From assembly GCA_001313365.1 (NCBI GenBank), contig BBFS01000025.1, forward strand, positions 1 through 51,983: a stretch of DNA of 51,983 nucleotides. The letters run 5' to 3'. This document shows positions 40,729-50,611 of the stretch, piece by piece. The position numbers and the translations under genes are program-made. Source of the DNA: Paenarthrobacter nitroguajacolicus JCM 14115 (GTDB lineage Bacteria > Actinomycetota > Actinomycetes > Actinomycetales > Micrococcaceae). Position 1 is the stretch's first letter; each line of letters opens with the position of its first letter. The notes below the pieces were generated by a model, which saw only the letters and a program-made list of their open reading frames with translations, had not been told where the DNA came from and did no database searches.

Positions 40729-42794
40729 GAAGGTGGCGGCGGACGCCGTCGAATCGGTGGGGGGAGAAGACCACCCTCGAACTGTTGGATCGGGCTGTTG
40801 CCGGCATGGGCGGACAAAGCCGTGCCGGCCAGCACGAAATGGCCAAGCATGTCACCCGGGCCATCGAGACCGGGGGGGAGCACCTGCTGGTCCAGGCGGG
40901 AACGGGAACAGGTAAGTCGTTGGCTTACCTGATTCCGTTGATCGCCCATTCCATGGACAGCGATAAACCGACTCTCGTGTCCACCGCCACCCTGGCACTC
41001 CAAACCCAAATCGTTGGGCGGGACCTTCCCCGGCTGCTGGAGACCATCAACCCTGCCCTTGAGCGCCCGGTCAATGTGGCGCTCGTCAAGGGCAGGGCAA
41101 ATTATGTGTGCCTGCAGAAGCTCGAAGGCGGGTTCCCCCAGCGAAGAGCCCTCCGAAGGGCAGCTGTTCTCCCTCGGCGAGGACACCAGCGTGCCCCCAC
41201 TTTGCTGCTTCCATGGGCGGTCCGCAATCACAGCTGGGTAAGGAAGTAGTCCGTCTTCGGGAATGGGCTGAGAAGACCGCTACCGGAGACCGCGATGAAC
41301 TCATGCCAGGGGTCACCGACAGGGCCTGGCGTCAGGTATCCGTGACGTCCATGGAGTGCTTGGGCGCCAGAAGTGTCCCGTAGCAGAAGAGTGCTTCAGC
41401 GAGCTGGCACGCTCACGGGCGGGTGAAGCCGACGTCGTGGTCACCAACCACGCAATGCTGGCCGTCAGTGCCTTTGAAGGCCTGGCCGTGCTGCCTGAGT
41501 ACGACGTCGTGGTGGTTGACGAGGCGCATGAACTTCAGGACCGCGTGACCGGTGCTGTTTCAGGCCAGTTGTCGGTGGCCATGGTTCACGCGGCGGCATC
41601 AAGTGCACGCAAACACACGGCCATTACAGTGGATGCGCTCAACGCTGCCGCGGAGCGCTTGGATATGGCCATCGCCGGGGGTGCCCAACGGGCTGTTGCC
41701 CAACGGCCTCAACGACGAACAGCTGGATTGCCTGGACCAGTTGAGAGACGCCGCCCGCGCTGCGCTCTCGGATTCGAAGACAGATTCATCAAACGCAGTC
41801 GACGGCGGACGGCAGCTGGCGCGTTCACGGCTCATGCTGATCCTGGAATTGTGCGAACGCATGCTGGCCGCCAAGGAGAACCGCGAAGTTGTATGGTTCT
41901 CCAGGAACAGCACGTTCGACCCGCAGCAGGGCTATTCCCAACCGGACGAGACTGCTCCCGCCTTGCTCAACATCGCCCCGCTCAGCGTTGCCGGGCGGCT
42001 TCGCGAGGGTCTCTTCGCCGGCCACACGGTGGTGCTGACCTCCGCCACGCTGGCCATCGGCTCGGCTTTCGAACCGGCAGCAGGTGCCTCGGCCTCATCG
42101 GCGACGGCGCCCCCCCGAGCTGGACCGGGATCGATGTGGGTTCGCCCTTTGATTATCCCAAACAGGGTGTCCTGTATGTGGCCAAGCACCTCCCAAAACC
42201 CGGTCGTGGTACTTCCCCCGAGGCGCTCGACGAATTGGAAGACCTCATTCGCGCGTCCGGCGGGGGGGAGCCCTGTGCCTGTTCTCCTCACGGCGTGCGG
42301 CCGAAGAAGCAGCCGATGCCATGCGGCTCCGATTGGACGTGGATATCCTCTGCCAAGGCGAATCCACTATGGCGGCCCTCGTAAAGCAATTCGCGGATGA
42401 GCCAGACACCTGTCTCTTCGGAACCATGTCACTGTGGCAGGGCGTAGACGTTCCGGGGGGGGCTCATGCCGCTTGGTTGTCATTGACCGCATTCCCTTCC
42501 CGCGGCCTGATGATCCCCTGATGACTGCGCGCTCCCGCGCAGTGGCGCAATCAGGTGGGAATGGCTTCATGGCCGTATCGGCGACGCATGCTGCCATTCG
42601 ACTGGCGCAGGGTGCTGGCCGCCTGATCCGTTCGACAGGAGACAAAGGAGTAGTTGCGGTGCTCGACTCGCGGCTCTCGACGGAACGCTATGGAGGCTTT
42701 CTGCGTGCCGCCCTGCCGCCGTTCTGGGCAACGACGGACCGGGCAGTGGTCCGTGGCGTTCTGGAGCGGCTGGGCTCGGCTAAAGCCCCCGTAG
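40721..42794 (+). CDS. dinG: DinG-family ATP-dependent helicase
   Basis: Superfamily 2 (XPD-like) helicase. ATG 40721 overlaps the hflX stop. Walker A LLVQAGTGTGKSLAYLIP, STATLALQTQIV, cluster-type Cys region SMECLGAQKCPVAEECF, Walker B VVVVDEAHELQDR, then TSATLAIGSAF and late motifs LFGTMSLWQGVDVPG, VIDRIPFPRPDDP, LAQGAGRLIRS. About 690 residues. Frame breaks are numerous (near 40760, 41140, 41205, 41370, 41685, 42090, 42265, 42460). With C4 instead of C5 near 42786-42790 the gene ends at TAG 42792, before the convergent lexA stop. Confidence 0.9.
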
Positions 42795-42799
42795 GTCGC

Positions 42800-43552
42800 C
42801 TAGAGGGACCGCAGTACCGAAACTACCTTGCCCATGATGGTGGCTTGATCGCCCAGGATGGGTTCGTATTGGGTGTTCTGCGGGAGCAGCCACGTATGGC
42901 CATCCCGCTGGCGGAAAGTCTTTACGGTTGCTTCGTCATCCAGCAGGGCAGCAACGATGTCGCCGTTGATGGCGTCATTCTGGCGGCGGACCACAACCCA
43001 ATCACCGTCACAGATGGCGGCGTCAATCATGGAATCGCCGGCTACCTTCAACATGAACAGTTCGCCATGCCCCCACAAGTTGGCGGGGGGGAGCGCAAGC
43101 ACGTCTTCCACCGTCTGGTCAGCCAGGATCGGTCCGCCGGCGGCGATCCGGCCCACCAGCGGGACCATGGCGGTATCACTGGCACTGGCCAGCTCCGTTA
43201 CGGCAAGGCCGCCCGCGCTGCGAAGGGTGGTGGGCGCTTCCACGCCCGGAATGGTGCCACCATCGAGCGTCAGCGGCATCAGGACTTCCATGGCGCGGGG
43301 GGGCCGCTTGGGGTCCCTGCGCAGGTAGCCAAGTTTCTCCAATTGGGACAACTGGTGAGTAACGCTGGACAAACTGGCCAGGCCCACGGTGTCACCGATC
43401 TCGCGCATGCTGGGCGGGTAACCGTTGTCATTGACCGACCGCTGGATGGTCTCCAGGATCTTTTTCTGCCGCACAGTCAGGCTCTTGGGACTCTTTTGAG
43501 GCTGCTGGCTCCGCAGGGGTGCCCCCCCGCCGCCTGTGGCTTTCGCTGCCAT
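42800..43552 (-). CDS. lexA: SOS repressor LexA
   Basis: Self-cleaving repressor. Start ATG at 43552 gives MAAKATGG and keeps a family-like length near 250. The winged-helix N-terminus reads [46 protein letters not shown]. The cleavage site is RIAAGGPI (Ala-Gly), the catalytic Ser is in [12 protein letters not shown] and the Lys in DEATVKTF. C7 at 43531-43537 and 43298-43304 add residues without a shift. Upstream intergenic DNA holds SOS-type operators, consistent with autoregulation. Confidence 0.96.
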   Translation of the reverse strand: MAAKATGGGGAPLRSQQPQKSPKSLTVRQKKILETIQRSVNDNGYPPSMREIGDTVGLASLSSVTHQLSQLEKLGYLRRDPKRPPRAMEVLMPLTLDGGTIPGVEAPTTLRSAGGLAVTELASASDTAMVPLVGRIAAGGPILADQTVEDVLALPPANLWGHGELFMLKVAGDSMIDAAICDGDWVVVRRQNDAINGDIVAALLDDEATVKTFRQRDGHTWLLPQNTQYEPILGDQATIMGKVVSVLRSL

Positions 43553-43601
43553 GTTCGCCAATGCCTTTCCATTCCGCCCCCCCAAGCGAGCCGGGGTCGT
43601 T

Positions 43602-43625
43602 GGGTCTGCAAAAAATGTCAGACCC
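43602..43625 (-). other. Hairpin carrying AAAAATGTCA in the lexA leader
   Basis: GGGTCTG and CAGACCC form a 7-bp stem around a loop with AAAAAATGT. The motif AAAAATGTCA recurs at 32838-32847 and 43735-43744. Confidence 0.5.
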
Positions 43626-43637
43626 TCCTGTTCCACT

Positions 43638-43653
43638 GAAACAGTGCTGTTTC
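43638..43653 (-). other. Perfect 7-bp inverted repeat upstream of lexA
   Basis: GAAACAG-TG-CTGTTTC lies about 90 bases before the lexA start. Could be a leader hairpin or protein site. Confidence 0.45.
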
Positions 43654-43686
43654 TTCACTCAAACGTAGGGCAGGCACAGGCGTTTA

Positions 43687-43702
43687 TCAAACATTTGTTC
43701 TA
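43687..43702 (-). promoter_or_regulatory. Degenerate LexA-type operator near lexA
   Basis: TCAAACATTTGTTCTA keeps AAC-N4-GTTC of the SOS operator with changed edges. Its place 135 bases before lexA suits autoregulation. Confidence 0.5.
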
Positions 43703-43753
43703 GCGAGTCTCGACACCGTTCGTTGATAAGTGCTAAAAATGTCATAGCAAGGT

Positions 43754-43769
43754 TCGAATATGTGTTCTA
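43754..43769 (+). promoter_or_regulatory. LexA-type operator between lexA and LysM gene
   Basis: TCGAATATGTGTTCTA shares TCGAATAT-N-TGTTC with the sites before recA and the DUF222-like gene. A TATAAA hexamer overlaps its right end. Confidence 0.65.
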
Positions 43770-43786
43770 TAAACCTGATGCTGAAG

Positions 43787-43819
43787 CCGGATGTTCGAAC
43801 AGAGTGTTCGAACATCCGG
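43787..43819 (+). promoter_or_regulatory. 33-bp palindrome with doubled TGTTCGAACA
   Basis: Arms CCGGATGTTCGAACA and TGTTCGAACATCCGG are perfect 15-bp inverted repeats around GAG. Each arm contains TGTTCGAACA, itself a palindrome. The GTTCGA/TCGAAC half-sites are SOS-like, but the central spacer is five, not four. Confidence 0.7.
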
Positions 43820-43903
43820 GATCAGAGGACGGGAACGCAAAGAATTGGCCGCCGATCTCCGGGCACCCCCGGAAACCGGCAATAGCTCAGAAGGGCTCAG
43901 CTC

Positions 43904-44266
43904 ATGTCCGCAGTCACTACGTTCGCTGAATTCCGCACCACTCAGGCACCCGCTCGCCTGCGTCTGACCCGGCGGGGACGGATTGTCTTCTTCGGCATCC
44001 CGGCAATGCTGTTGGTGGCGGCGCTGCTGACCCTTGCCGGCTTCATCAACTCCCCCCCGGCCAAGGCATCGGACTCCCAGTCCCAATTGCGACCGCCCGT
44101 TGCAGTCACTGTCACGGTCCAGCCGGGCCAATCACTGTGGGGCATTGCCGGCGCGGCCGCTCCGGAGCGGGACCCGCGTGATGTCATCGCGGAGATCATC
44201 CAGCTGAACGACCTCCGCGGCGGCCGCATTCTGCCCGGCCAGCAGCTGTTCGTCCCTGCAAACTAA
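43904..44266 (+). CDS. LysM-domain membrane protein, likely SOS cell-division suppressor
   Basis: ATG 43904 after AGAAGGG. 120 residues: a basic N-terminus RLRLTRRGRIV, one membrane helix FFGIPAMLLVAALLTLAGF, then a LysM domain VTVTVQPGQSLWGIAGAAAPERDPRDVIAEIIQLNDLRGGRILPGQQLFVPAN. Divergent from lexA, in the place of Mycobacterium Rv2719c (ChiZ), Corynebacterium DivS and the functional analogue YneA of Bacillus. Family and position imply damage-induced division delay at the cell envelope; this is inference. C7 at 44051-44057 adds one Pro in the linker. Confidence 0.85.
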   Translation: MSAVTTFAEFRTTQAPARLRLTRRGRIVFFGIPAMLLVAALLTLAGFINSPPAKASDSQSQLRPPVAVTVTVQPGQSLWGIAGAAAPERDPRDVIAEIIQLNDLRGGRILPGQQLFVPAN

Positions 44267-44332
44267 GTCGTCCACCATCCGCAGGAACCGATCGCCCGGC
44301 GTCACAGTTAGTCGGCAGTCCGGGCCGCCCCT

Positions 44333-44338
44333 TAAACT
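44333..44338 (+). promoter_or_regulatory. -10 element TAAACT of hisC
   Basis: TAAACT ends six bases before GTG 44345 and three before ATG 44342. Likely promoter of a leaderless hisC transcript; the first codon could be either. Confidence 0.4.
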
Positions 44339-44341
44339 GTG

Positions 44342-45468
44342 ATGGTGAGTGACCAGCTTGAGCGACTTGACAGACTTCCCCCCCTCCGGACCAACCTGCG
44401 TGGACTGAGCCCCTATGGCGCACCGCAGCTTGACGTCCCCCCCATTCTGCTCAACGTCAACGAAAACACTCATGCGTCCCCCCCGCGGATGTCCAGGCCG
44501 CCATCACCGAGCTGTCGCCGCTGCGGCCACAGGACTGAACCGCTATCCGGACCGCGAGTTCACTGAACTACGGGTAGCCCTCGCGGAGTACCTTGGCCAC
44601 GAACTTTCTCCGGACAACATTTGGGCCGCCAACGGATCCAATGAAGTCCTGCAGCAAATCCTCCAGGCATTTGGTGGACCGGGACGCAAAGCGCTCGGTT
44701 TCCCGCCCACGTACTCCATGTACCCCCTTCTGGCGAGTGGCACGGACACGGAGTATGTCCGCGGAGTGCGTGCTGACGACTACGGGCTGGACGCCGAATC
44801 GGCCGCCGTACAGGTTCGGGAAACGGGCGCCAACATCGTGTTCCTGTGCTCACCGAACAACCCAACCGGTACAGGGTTGGGCTTGGACGTTGTCGAAGCC
44901 GTCTACGAGGCCGGAGAAGCGAGCCAGGCCATCGTGATCGTGGACGAGGCGTATCACGAGTTCGCGCACGACAATACTCCGAGCGCCTTGACGTTGTTGC
45001 CAGGACGCGAGCGGTTGATCGTCTCTCGCACCATGAGTAAAGCGTTCGCCCTTGCAGGTGCCCGGCTCGGCTACATGGCGGCAGCCCCGGAAGTCACGGA
45101 CGCCATCAGGCTGGTCCGCCTTCCGTACCACTTGTCTGCCGTCACTCAGGCAACGGCCCTGGCTGCGCTCAACCACCGTGAAGCCTGATGGCCGACGTCG
45201 AGGACATCAAGGTACAACGCGACCGGATTGTGACTGAGCTCCTTCGCATGGGCCTCAAGCCGCGGCCTCCGACTCCAACTACGTCTTCTTTGGCGGCCTC
45301 GAGGAGCCGCACAAGATTTGGCAGGGCCTGCTCGATGCCGGTGTGCTGATTCGCGACGTCGGCATCCCCGGGCACTTGCGTGTTACCGCCGGGACCGAAC
45401 CGGAAACCACCGCCTTCCTTGAGGCCTTGGAAGCACTGCTGGACGGCACGGCGCCGCAGCGCGCCTAA
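44342..45468 (+). CDS. hisC: Histidinol-phosphate aminotransferase
   Basis: PLP enzyme of histidine synthesis. Start ATG 44342 (GTG 44345 possible). Reads [77 protein letters not shown] and [17 protein letters not shown] with the Schiff-base Lys. The end reads [13 protein letters not shown]. Frame is broken near 44385, 44440, 44480-44525, 45182 and 45265. About 370 residues. First gene of a hisCBH-x-A operon. Confidence 0.95.
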
Positions 45469-45514
45469 ACTTGTCCATAGACCCAACCCACCCTCCGTGT
45501 ATAAGGACGTCCCA

Positions 45515-46142
45515 ATGAGCGAAACCGGCACCACGCCGACCGCTGCCCGCACCGCGCGCATGGAGCGCACCACCAGCGAGTCTTCAGTCCTGGTGGAGAT
45601 CAACCTGGACGGTTCCGGTGTCTCGGACATCAGTACCTCGGTTCCGTTCTACGACCACATGCTGACGGCACTGTGCAAGCACTCCCTGATCGACATGACG
45701 GTGAAGGCCACGGGCGACACCCACATCGACGCGCACCACACCGTGGAAGATGTCGCCATCACTTTTGGCGAGGTCCTGCGGACGGCATTGGGCAACAAGG
45801 CCGGCATCCGTCGCTTCGGCGAAGCAACTGTTCCTTTGGACGAAGCGCTGGCGCACGCTGTCGTGGATGTTTCCGGGCGTCCTTACCTGGTGCACGGTGG
45901 TGAGCCGGCCGGGCAGGAGTACCACCTGATCGGTGGACACTTCACGGGCTCGCTGACACGCCACGTTTTTGAAGCCATCACGCTGCATGCCGGAATCTGC
46001 CTGCACATGAATGTCTTGGCTGGCCGGGACCCGCACCACATCGTCGAGGCCCAGTTCAAAGCTTTTGCCCGCGCTTTACGTGCAGCCGTGGAATCCGATC
46101 CCCCGCGTGGAGGGCATCCCTTCCACCAAGGGCGCACTATGA
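45515..46142 (+). CDS. hisB: Imidazoleglycerol-phosphate dehydratase
   Basis: Single-function HisB of about 208 residues. ATG 45515 lies behind AAGGACG. Metal-binding repeats: [54 protein letters not shown] segment, IEGHFTGSL-like [15 protein letters not shown] and [18 protein letters not shown]. One extra C near 46100 shifts the frame; restored, it ends [11 protein letters not shown] with stop overlapping the hisH ATG. Confidence 0.96.
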
Positions 46143-46881
46143 GCGGCCAGTTTCTGAAGAATGGAGCGGTGGCTGACGCCACTGCATCCGTGAAGCCGGA
46201 GTCGCCCGAAGGCAAGCCCACTGTCACTGTGCTGGACTATGGATCGGGCAACGTACGGTCCGCCGTCCGTGCCCTTGAGCGCGCTGGCGCCCACGTTGTT
46301 CTGAGCTCCAAGCCTGAGGACGTGCTTAACGCTGACGGCTTGGTGGTGCCCGGGGTTGGTGCCTACGAGACGGTGATGAAGGAGCTTAAGTCCGTCGATG
46401 CCATTCGCATGATTGGACGCCGGGTTGCTGGTGGCCGCCCTGTGCTGGCCATCTGCGTCGGCTTGCAGGTCCTCTTCGAAGCCGGTGTAGAGCACGGCAC
46501 TGAATCCGAGGGTATGGCCGAGTGGCCGGGCAAGGTTGAACTCCTTCCCGCTCCTGTAGTGCCGCACATGGGCTGGAACACTGTGGACGTACCTGAGGCT
46601 CAAAGCTGTTCGCCGGCGTTGAGCAGGAACGTTTCTACTTTGTGCACTCCTACGGTGTCCAGGAGTGGAACTTCGACGTCGTTCAGCCCCGCATGGCTCC
46701 TCCCATGGTCACGTGGTCCGAGCATGGTGCGCGTTTCATTGCTGCTGTCGAGAACGGCCCACTCTGCGCTACCCAATTCCACCCGGAGAAGTCAGGCGAT
46801 GCCGGAGCCCGGCTCCTGCGAAACTGGGTGGACAGCCTCCGTAAGCCCGCTCCGGAAGCATCCGGAAGCGATACCGCCTAG
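46139..46881 (+). CDS. hisH: Imidazole glycerol phosphate synthase subunit HisH
   Basis: Glutaminase subunit that feeds ammonia to HisF. ATG 46139 overlaps hisB. An N-terminal extension precedes [31 protein letters not shown]; nucleophile Cys in [12 protein letters not shown] (where many homologues have G before L); and the His-Glu pair in [14 protein letters not shown]. Bases are missing near 46603 in [18 protein letters not shown]. About 247 residues with a C-terminal [12 protein letters not shown] tail. HisF is not in this window. Confidence 0.94.
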
Positions 46882-47043
46882 ATGTGGGGCTCAGTATTGC
46901 TGATGGCCCTCGCCGGCCTGCTGATAGGCGGGGGGGGTATCTCCTTCCACCAGCAGAATAAACCGCGCTGGGTTTCCATTTCTTTCTACGTGCTGGCCGG
47001 GATGTCCCTGTTGGCCGCCTATCTCCTGACGCTGGGTAACTAA
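46882..47043 (+). CDS. 53-residue membrane protein between hisH and hisA
   Basis: Starts ATG 46882 directly after the hisH stop with no gap. Reads [18 protein letters not shown], then [16 protein letters not shown] and [19 protein letters not shown]: two membrane helices joined by a short polar loop. A G8 run at 46930-46937 keeps the frame. hisA starts 47 bases later. Tight packing inside the operon suggests real translation; function is unknown. Confidence 0.7.
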   Translation: MWGSVLLMALAGLLIGGGGISFHQQNKPRWVSISFYVLAGMSLLAAYLLTLGN

Positions 47044-47090
47044 ACCAGTCGCTCAACAAATCGCGTCACCTTCGAACTCCAAGGACACAC

Positions 47091-47833
47091 ATGACCACCT
47101 CCGCCCAGTCCGTTCTGGAACTCCTGCCCGCCGTCGACATCGTTGACGGCCAGGCAGTCCGCCTCCTGCAGGGAGAAGCCGGCTCGGAAACCAGCTACGG
47201 TACACCCCTGGAAGCAGCCTTGAACTGGCAGGACGCCGGTGCCGAATGGGTGCACATGGTTGACCTGGACGCCGCTTTCGGCCGTGGAAACAACGCCGCG
47301 CTGATCAGCGATGTCGTATCGCAGCTCAACGTCAAGGTGGAACTCTCCGGCGGTTTGCGGGACGACGAATCCCTGGAGCGTGCGCTGGAGCTGGGCGTCG
47401 CGCGCGTGAATCTCGGAACGGCAGCGTTGGAGAACCCGGAGTGGACCCGAAAGGCAATCGACCGCTTCGGTGACAAGATCGCCGTCGGGCTTGACGTCCG
47501 CGGGACAACTCTTGCCGGACGCGGTTGGACCAAGGAGGGTGGTGACCTTTGGGAGGTTCTGGCACGCCTTGAAGACGCAGGGTGCGCCCGCTACGTTGTC
47601 ACAGACGTCACCAAGGACGGAACCCTTCAGGCCCGAACGTGGAACTCCTTCGCCAGATGGTGGAGAAGACCGGCAAGCCCGTTGTCGCTTCGGGCGGTAT
47701 CTCCAGCTTGGAAGACCTGCGCGTTCTGCGCGAACTGGTACCGCTGGGTGTTGAAGGCGCGATCGTAGGCAAGGCTCTCTACGCCGGTGCCTTCACGCTG
47801 CCCGAGGCGCTGGACGTTGCCGGCCGCCGCTGA
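47091..47833 (+). CDS. priA: Phosphoribosyl isomerase (HisA / bifunctional PriA)
   Basis: TIM-barrel isomerase. In actinobacteria lacking trpF, PriA serves both histidine and tryptophan synthesis; whether trpF exists elsewhere is unknown, so HisA alone is possible. ATG 47091 after CAAGGA. Reads [20 protein letters not shown] (catalytic Asp), [54 protein letters not shown] after repair and [14 protein letters not shown]. Missing bases near 47628 break the frame. About 246 residues. The stop overlaps the next start (TGATG). Confidence 0.93.
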
Positions 47834-48744
47834 TGCCCCACAACGCAGGACATCAGCACGACGATCATGGCCACGGCAGGCGTGAGCTTCCCGGTCACAT
47901 AGCGGCCGCCTTGGCCGGTGCCGGTGGAGCTACCGACTCTGCCGGCCAGCCTTGGTCCGGAAGGAGCCTCAGCGGTGACGACGCCAAAATCCACAATTTT
48001 GAGGACGACGACGGCTCGGCGGACGCTGGTTATGTAGCCGCCATCGCGGCACTGATCAACGGAACCGGCAGCGAGGAAGACGTTGTTGCCTCCTTGGCGA
48101 CGGCAAGGGTTTTCGTTCCGGTAGTTGCCCAGCTGGCTGAGGAAGCAGAGGCGTCGACGGCCTCCATGCGGACAAGCAGGCCGATATGGCTTTGGTCACA
48201 CTGAAGGCCCCCCCGATGGTCGCACGGCCATGCCGGTCTTCACCTCGGCAGCTGCCCTCGAGGCATGGCATCCGGAGGCGCGGCCCGTGGCCGTATACGC
48301 TGCGCGCGCAGCGCTTTCTGCAGTATCCGAGGGCGCGCAGCTGTTGGTGATGGACCCAGGCTCCGACTTCGCATTTGTTGTTCGGCGCCCGGCAATGTGG
48401 GCCCTTGCCCAGCAGAAGGACTGGACGCGTCATACCTTGATGATCAACTGGAGGCTGCTCTCGTTTCAACGGTCTCGGCATTTCGGACCGTCCGTCGCTT
48501 GGAGACGCAACCCGGTGGCGGTGTTGCGTCCCTGACGGCCGACGGTCGACGTGTACATGGCGGCGGTGCAGGGCCGGAACTGCGTGTGGTGCTCTTCCTC
48601 GAAGATGGGCTCGACGCCGTGGCTGTGCAGGCGCTCCTTGCCCAACTGAACGATGCGTGGGCAAGGATGGATTCCTTTGCCGAGGGCGTTGATTCCATGG
48701 AAGTAAAACTGCAGCGCGCAGCACAGGAGCCCGCGCGGCATTAA
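47833..48744 (+). CDS. SseB-family protein
   Basis: ATG 47833 overlaps the priA stop. About 300 residues. His-rich start (NAGHQHDDHGHG), then the SseB N-domain: AIAALINGTGSEEDVVASLATARVFVPVVA, MALVTLKAPDGRTAMPVFTS and LEAWHPEARPVAVYAARAAL, LLVMDPGSDFAFVVRRPAM. The C-terminal half ELRVVLFLEDGLDAVAVQALLAQL is an SseB_C-like segment. Frame breaks near 48155, 48207 and 48430. SseB proteins are of uncertain function in actinobacteria; this gene follows hisA in many of them. Confidence 0.8.
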
Positions 48745-48795
48745 TGGCAGTGCCGGTTCCCCGGGGCTGCCCTGGGGAACAAGAGGATTTAGCCA

Positions 48796-50107
48796 GTGAA
48801 CTTCGCTCTCTATAAGGAGATGCTGTCCATCCGCCCTGTCCGGCGTCTGTTGGTTGTGGGCATGATTGCGCGCATTCCACACTCGGCGGCGGGCGTGCTC
48901 CTCACTCTGCACATCGTGCTGACGCTGGGCCAGGCTACGCCGCCGCCGGTGCAGCGGCCGCTGTCATGACCATCGGCATTGCGCTGGGTGCACCCTGGCG
49001 TGGTCGCCGGGTGGACATGGTGGGGGGGCTGAGGAAGGCCTGATCCCTTCGGTTGTGTCCGAAACCGTCATCTGGTCGATAGTCCCGCACGTTTCGTATG
49101 AATGGCTGCTGCCATTGGTGTTTGTCGGCGGTCTTTTCACCCTGCCGATTTTCAGTGTTGTCCGCCAGTCGCTGGGTGTCATGGTGGATGGCGAGCAGCG
49201 GCGATCGGCCTTTGCCCTCGATTCCATCGCCACCGAGCTGGTGTTCATGATCGGCCCGGCTGTCGGCGCCATCGTGGCAACCAGTGGCTTCTCGGCGATC
49301 GGACTGACGGCAGTAGGAATTTCGGTCTCCGTTGCCGGGCTGTTCCTTATGTGGTTCAACCCGCCAACCCGGAGCGAAGTGGTCTGCACCCCCCCGCAGG
49401 AGACCGCGGACAGGGCGGCGGCTGACCTCGCTGCTGCGGAGGCTGCCATGGTGGCCTCAGCGCCTGCCCACGTCCAGGAGGCGGCCTCTGAAATGGCGTC
49501 GGCAACTTCGCGCACATCAGCCTTCCGGAGTCGCGTCGCCAGGAACTTCACCTGGTTCACGGTTTCCGTTGCGGCACTCTTCGTCGTAGCCGCGGGATCC
49601 GGGATGGTGCTCAGTGGTTCGGATGTCAGCATCGTCGGGCTGCTGGAACGTGGTGGACACGAGAATGAAATCGGCATCGTGTTCTTCTTCTGGTGCGCAG
49701 CGTCCGTGGTCGGTGGACTCATCTACGGGTCAATGAAGCGGACCGTTTCGCCAATGCTCTTGCTCCTGGGCATGGCCGCACTCACCATTCCGATGGGCTT
49801 TGCCCAAGACACCTGGACCCTCGCGTTCCTCTCGCTCCTGCCCGGCCTTTTGTGCGCACCGGTTTTGTCGGCGTCGTCCGAGAAGGTGGCTGACCTTGTG
49901 GACGAGGAGCGCCGGGGTGAAGCGATGGGCTGGTATGGCTCGGCGCTGACTGCAGGTGTTGCCTTGGGCGCGCCTCTGGCCGGGGGGGTCTTTATCGACA
50001 CCGTAGGTCCGTCGGGTGGCTTTGCCGCCGTCGGCATTGCTGGCGTCGCTCTCTGCGCTACGGGACTCATCCTGATGTCCTTGCGCCGCCGGGCCGCCCG
50101 CGTCTGA
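48796..50107 (+). CDS. MFS transporter
   Basis: GTG 48796 after AAGAGGA. About 435 residues with twelve expected membrane segments: the N-half includes RRLLVVGMIARIPHSAAGV, IVLTLGQ and WLLPLVFVGGLFTLPIFSVV, LVFMIGPAVGAIVATSGF, AVGISVSVAGLFLMWF; a central Ala/Glu-rich loop (DRAAADLAAAEAAMV) of about 60 residues; and the C-half includes FTWFTVSVAALFVVAAG, GIVFFFWCAASVVGGLIYG, LLLLGMAALTIPMGF and VGIAGVALCATGLILMSL. A broken frame near 48930-48995 and G7 at 49021-49027 are in the N-half. Substrate unknown; drug efflux is a guess. Confidence 0.85.
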
Positions 50108-50149
50108 AACCCGGAAACGCTGAAGCGCTGAACCTCAACACCAAACAAG

Positions 50150-50191
50150 CAACGACGCGGTCGACCACACGTGGTCGACCCGCCGTCGTTG
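50150..50191 (+). terminator. Bidirectional terminator, MFS / DUF1844
   Basis: CAACGACG and GGTCGACCA arms pair with TGGTCGACC and CGTCGTTG around CACG. The strong stem lies between two convergent stops. Confidence 0.7.
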
Positions 50192-50210
50192 AGTATTGCG
50201 GAAGTTGGGG

Positions 50211-50611
50211 CTAGTTCACCGGTCCGGTGAACTTTTCGCCCGGACCCTTGCCCGGGGGGCGTCAGGAATGAGGGAAGCCTCGCGGAATGCCAGCTGCAGT
50301 GAACGTAAGCCATCGCGCAACGGGCCGGCGTGCTGTGAACCGATTTCCGGGGCGGCTGCTGACACCAGGCCGGCGAGGGCCGTGATGAGCTTGCGGGCTT
50401 CGTCCAAGTCCTTGAGGTCCTCGGCATTGGGATCATCGGCCAGGCCCACCTTGACGGCGGCCGCGCTCATGAGGTGAACGGCGCCCGTTGTAATGACTTC
50501 CACTGCGGGAACTTCAGCGATGTCACGGATCTGCTGGGACACTCCGGCATCAACGGCGGGGGAGGCGTCTTCCCCATAGGAGTTACGGGAATTGCTGTCT
50601 TCAGTGCTCAT
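50211..50611 (-). CDS. DUF1844 protein
   Basis: Starts MSTEDSNSRNSYGEDASPAV at 50611. The core VITTGAVHLMSAAAVKVGLADDPNAEDLKDLDEARKLITALAGLVSAA is the DUF1844 signature. A G6 run (plus strand 50254-50259) breaks the frame near the end; with G4 restored the tail reads DAPGKGPGEKFTGPVN with stop at 50211. About 132 residues. In actinobacteria this gene lies beside infC; function unknown. Confidence 0.85.
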
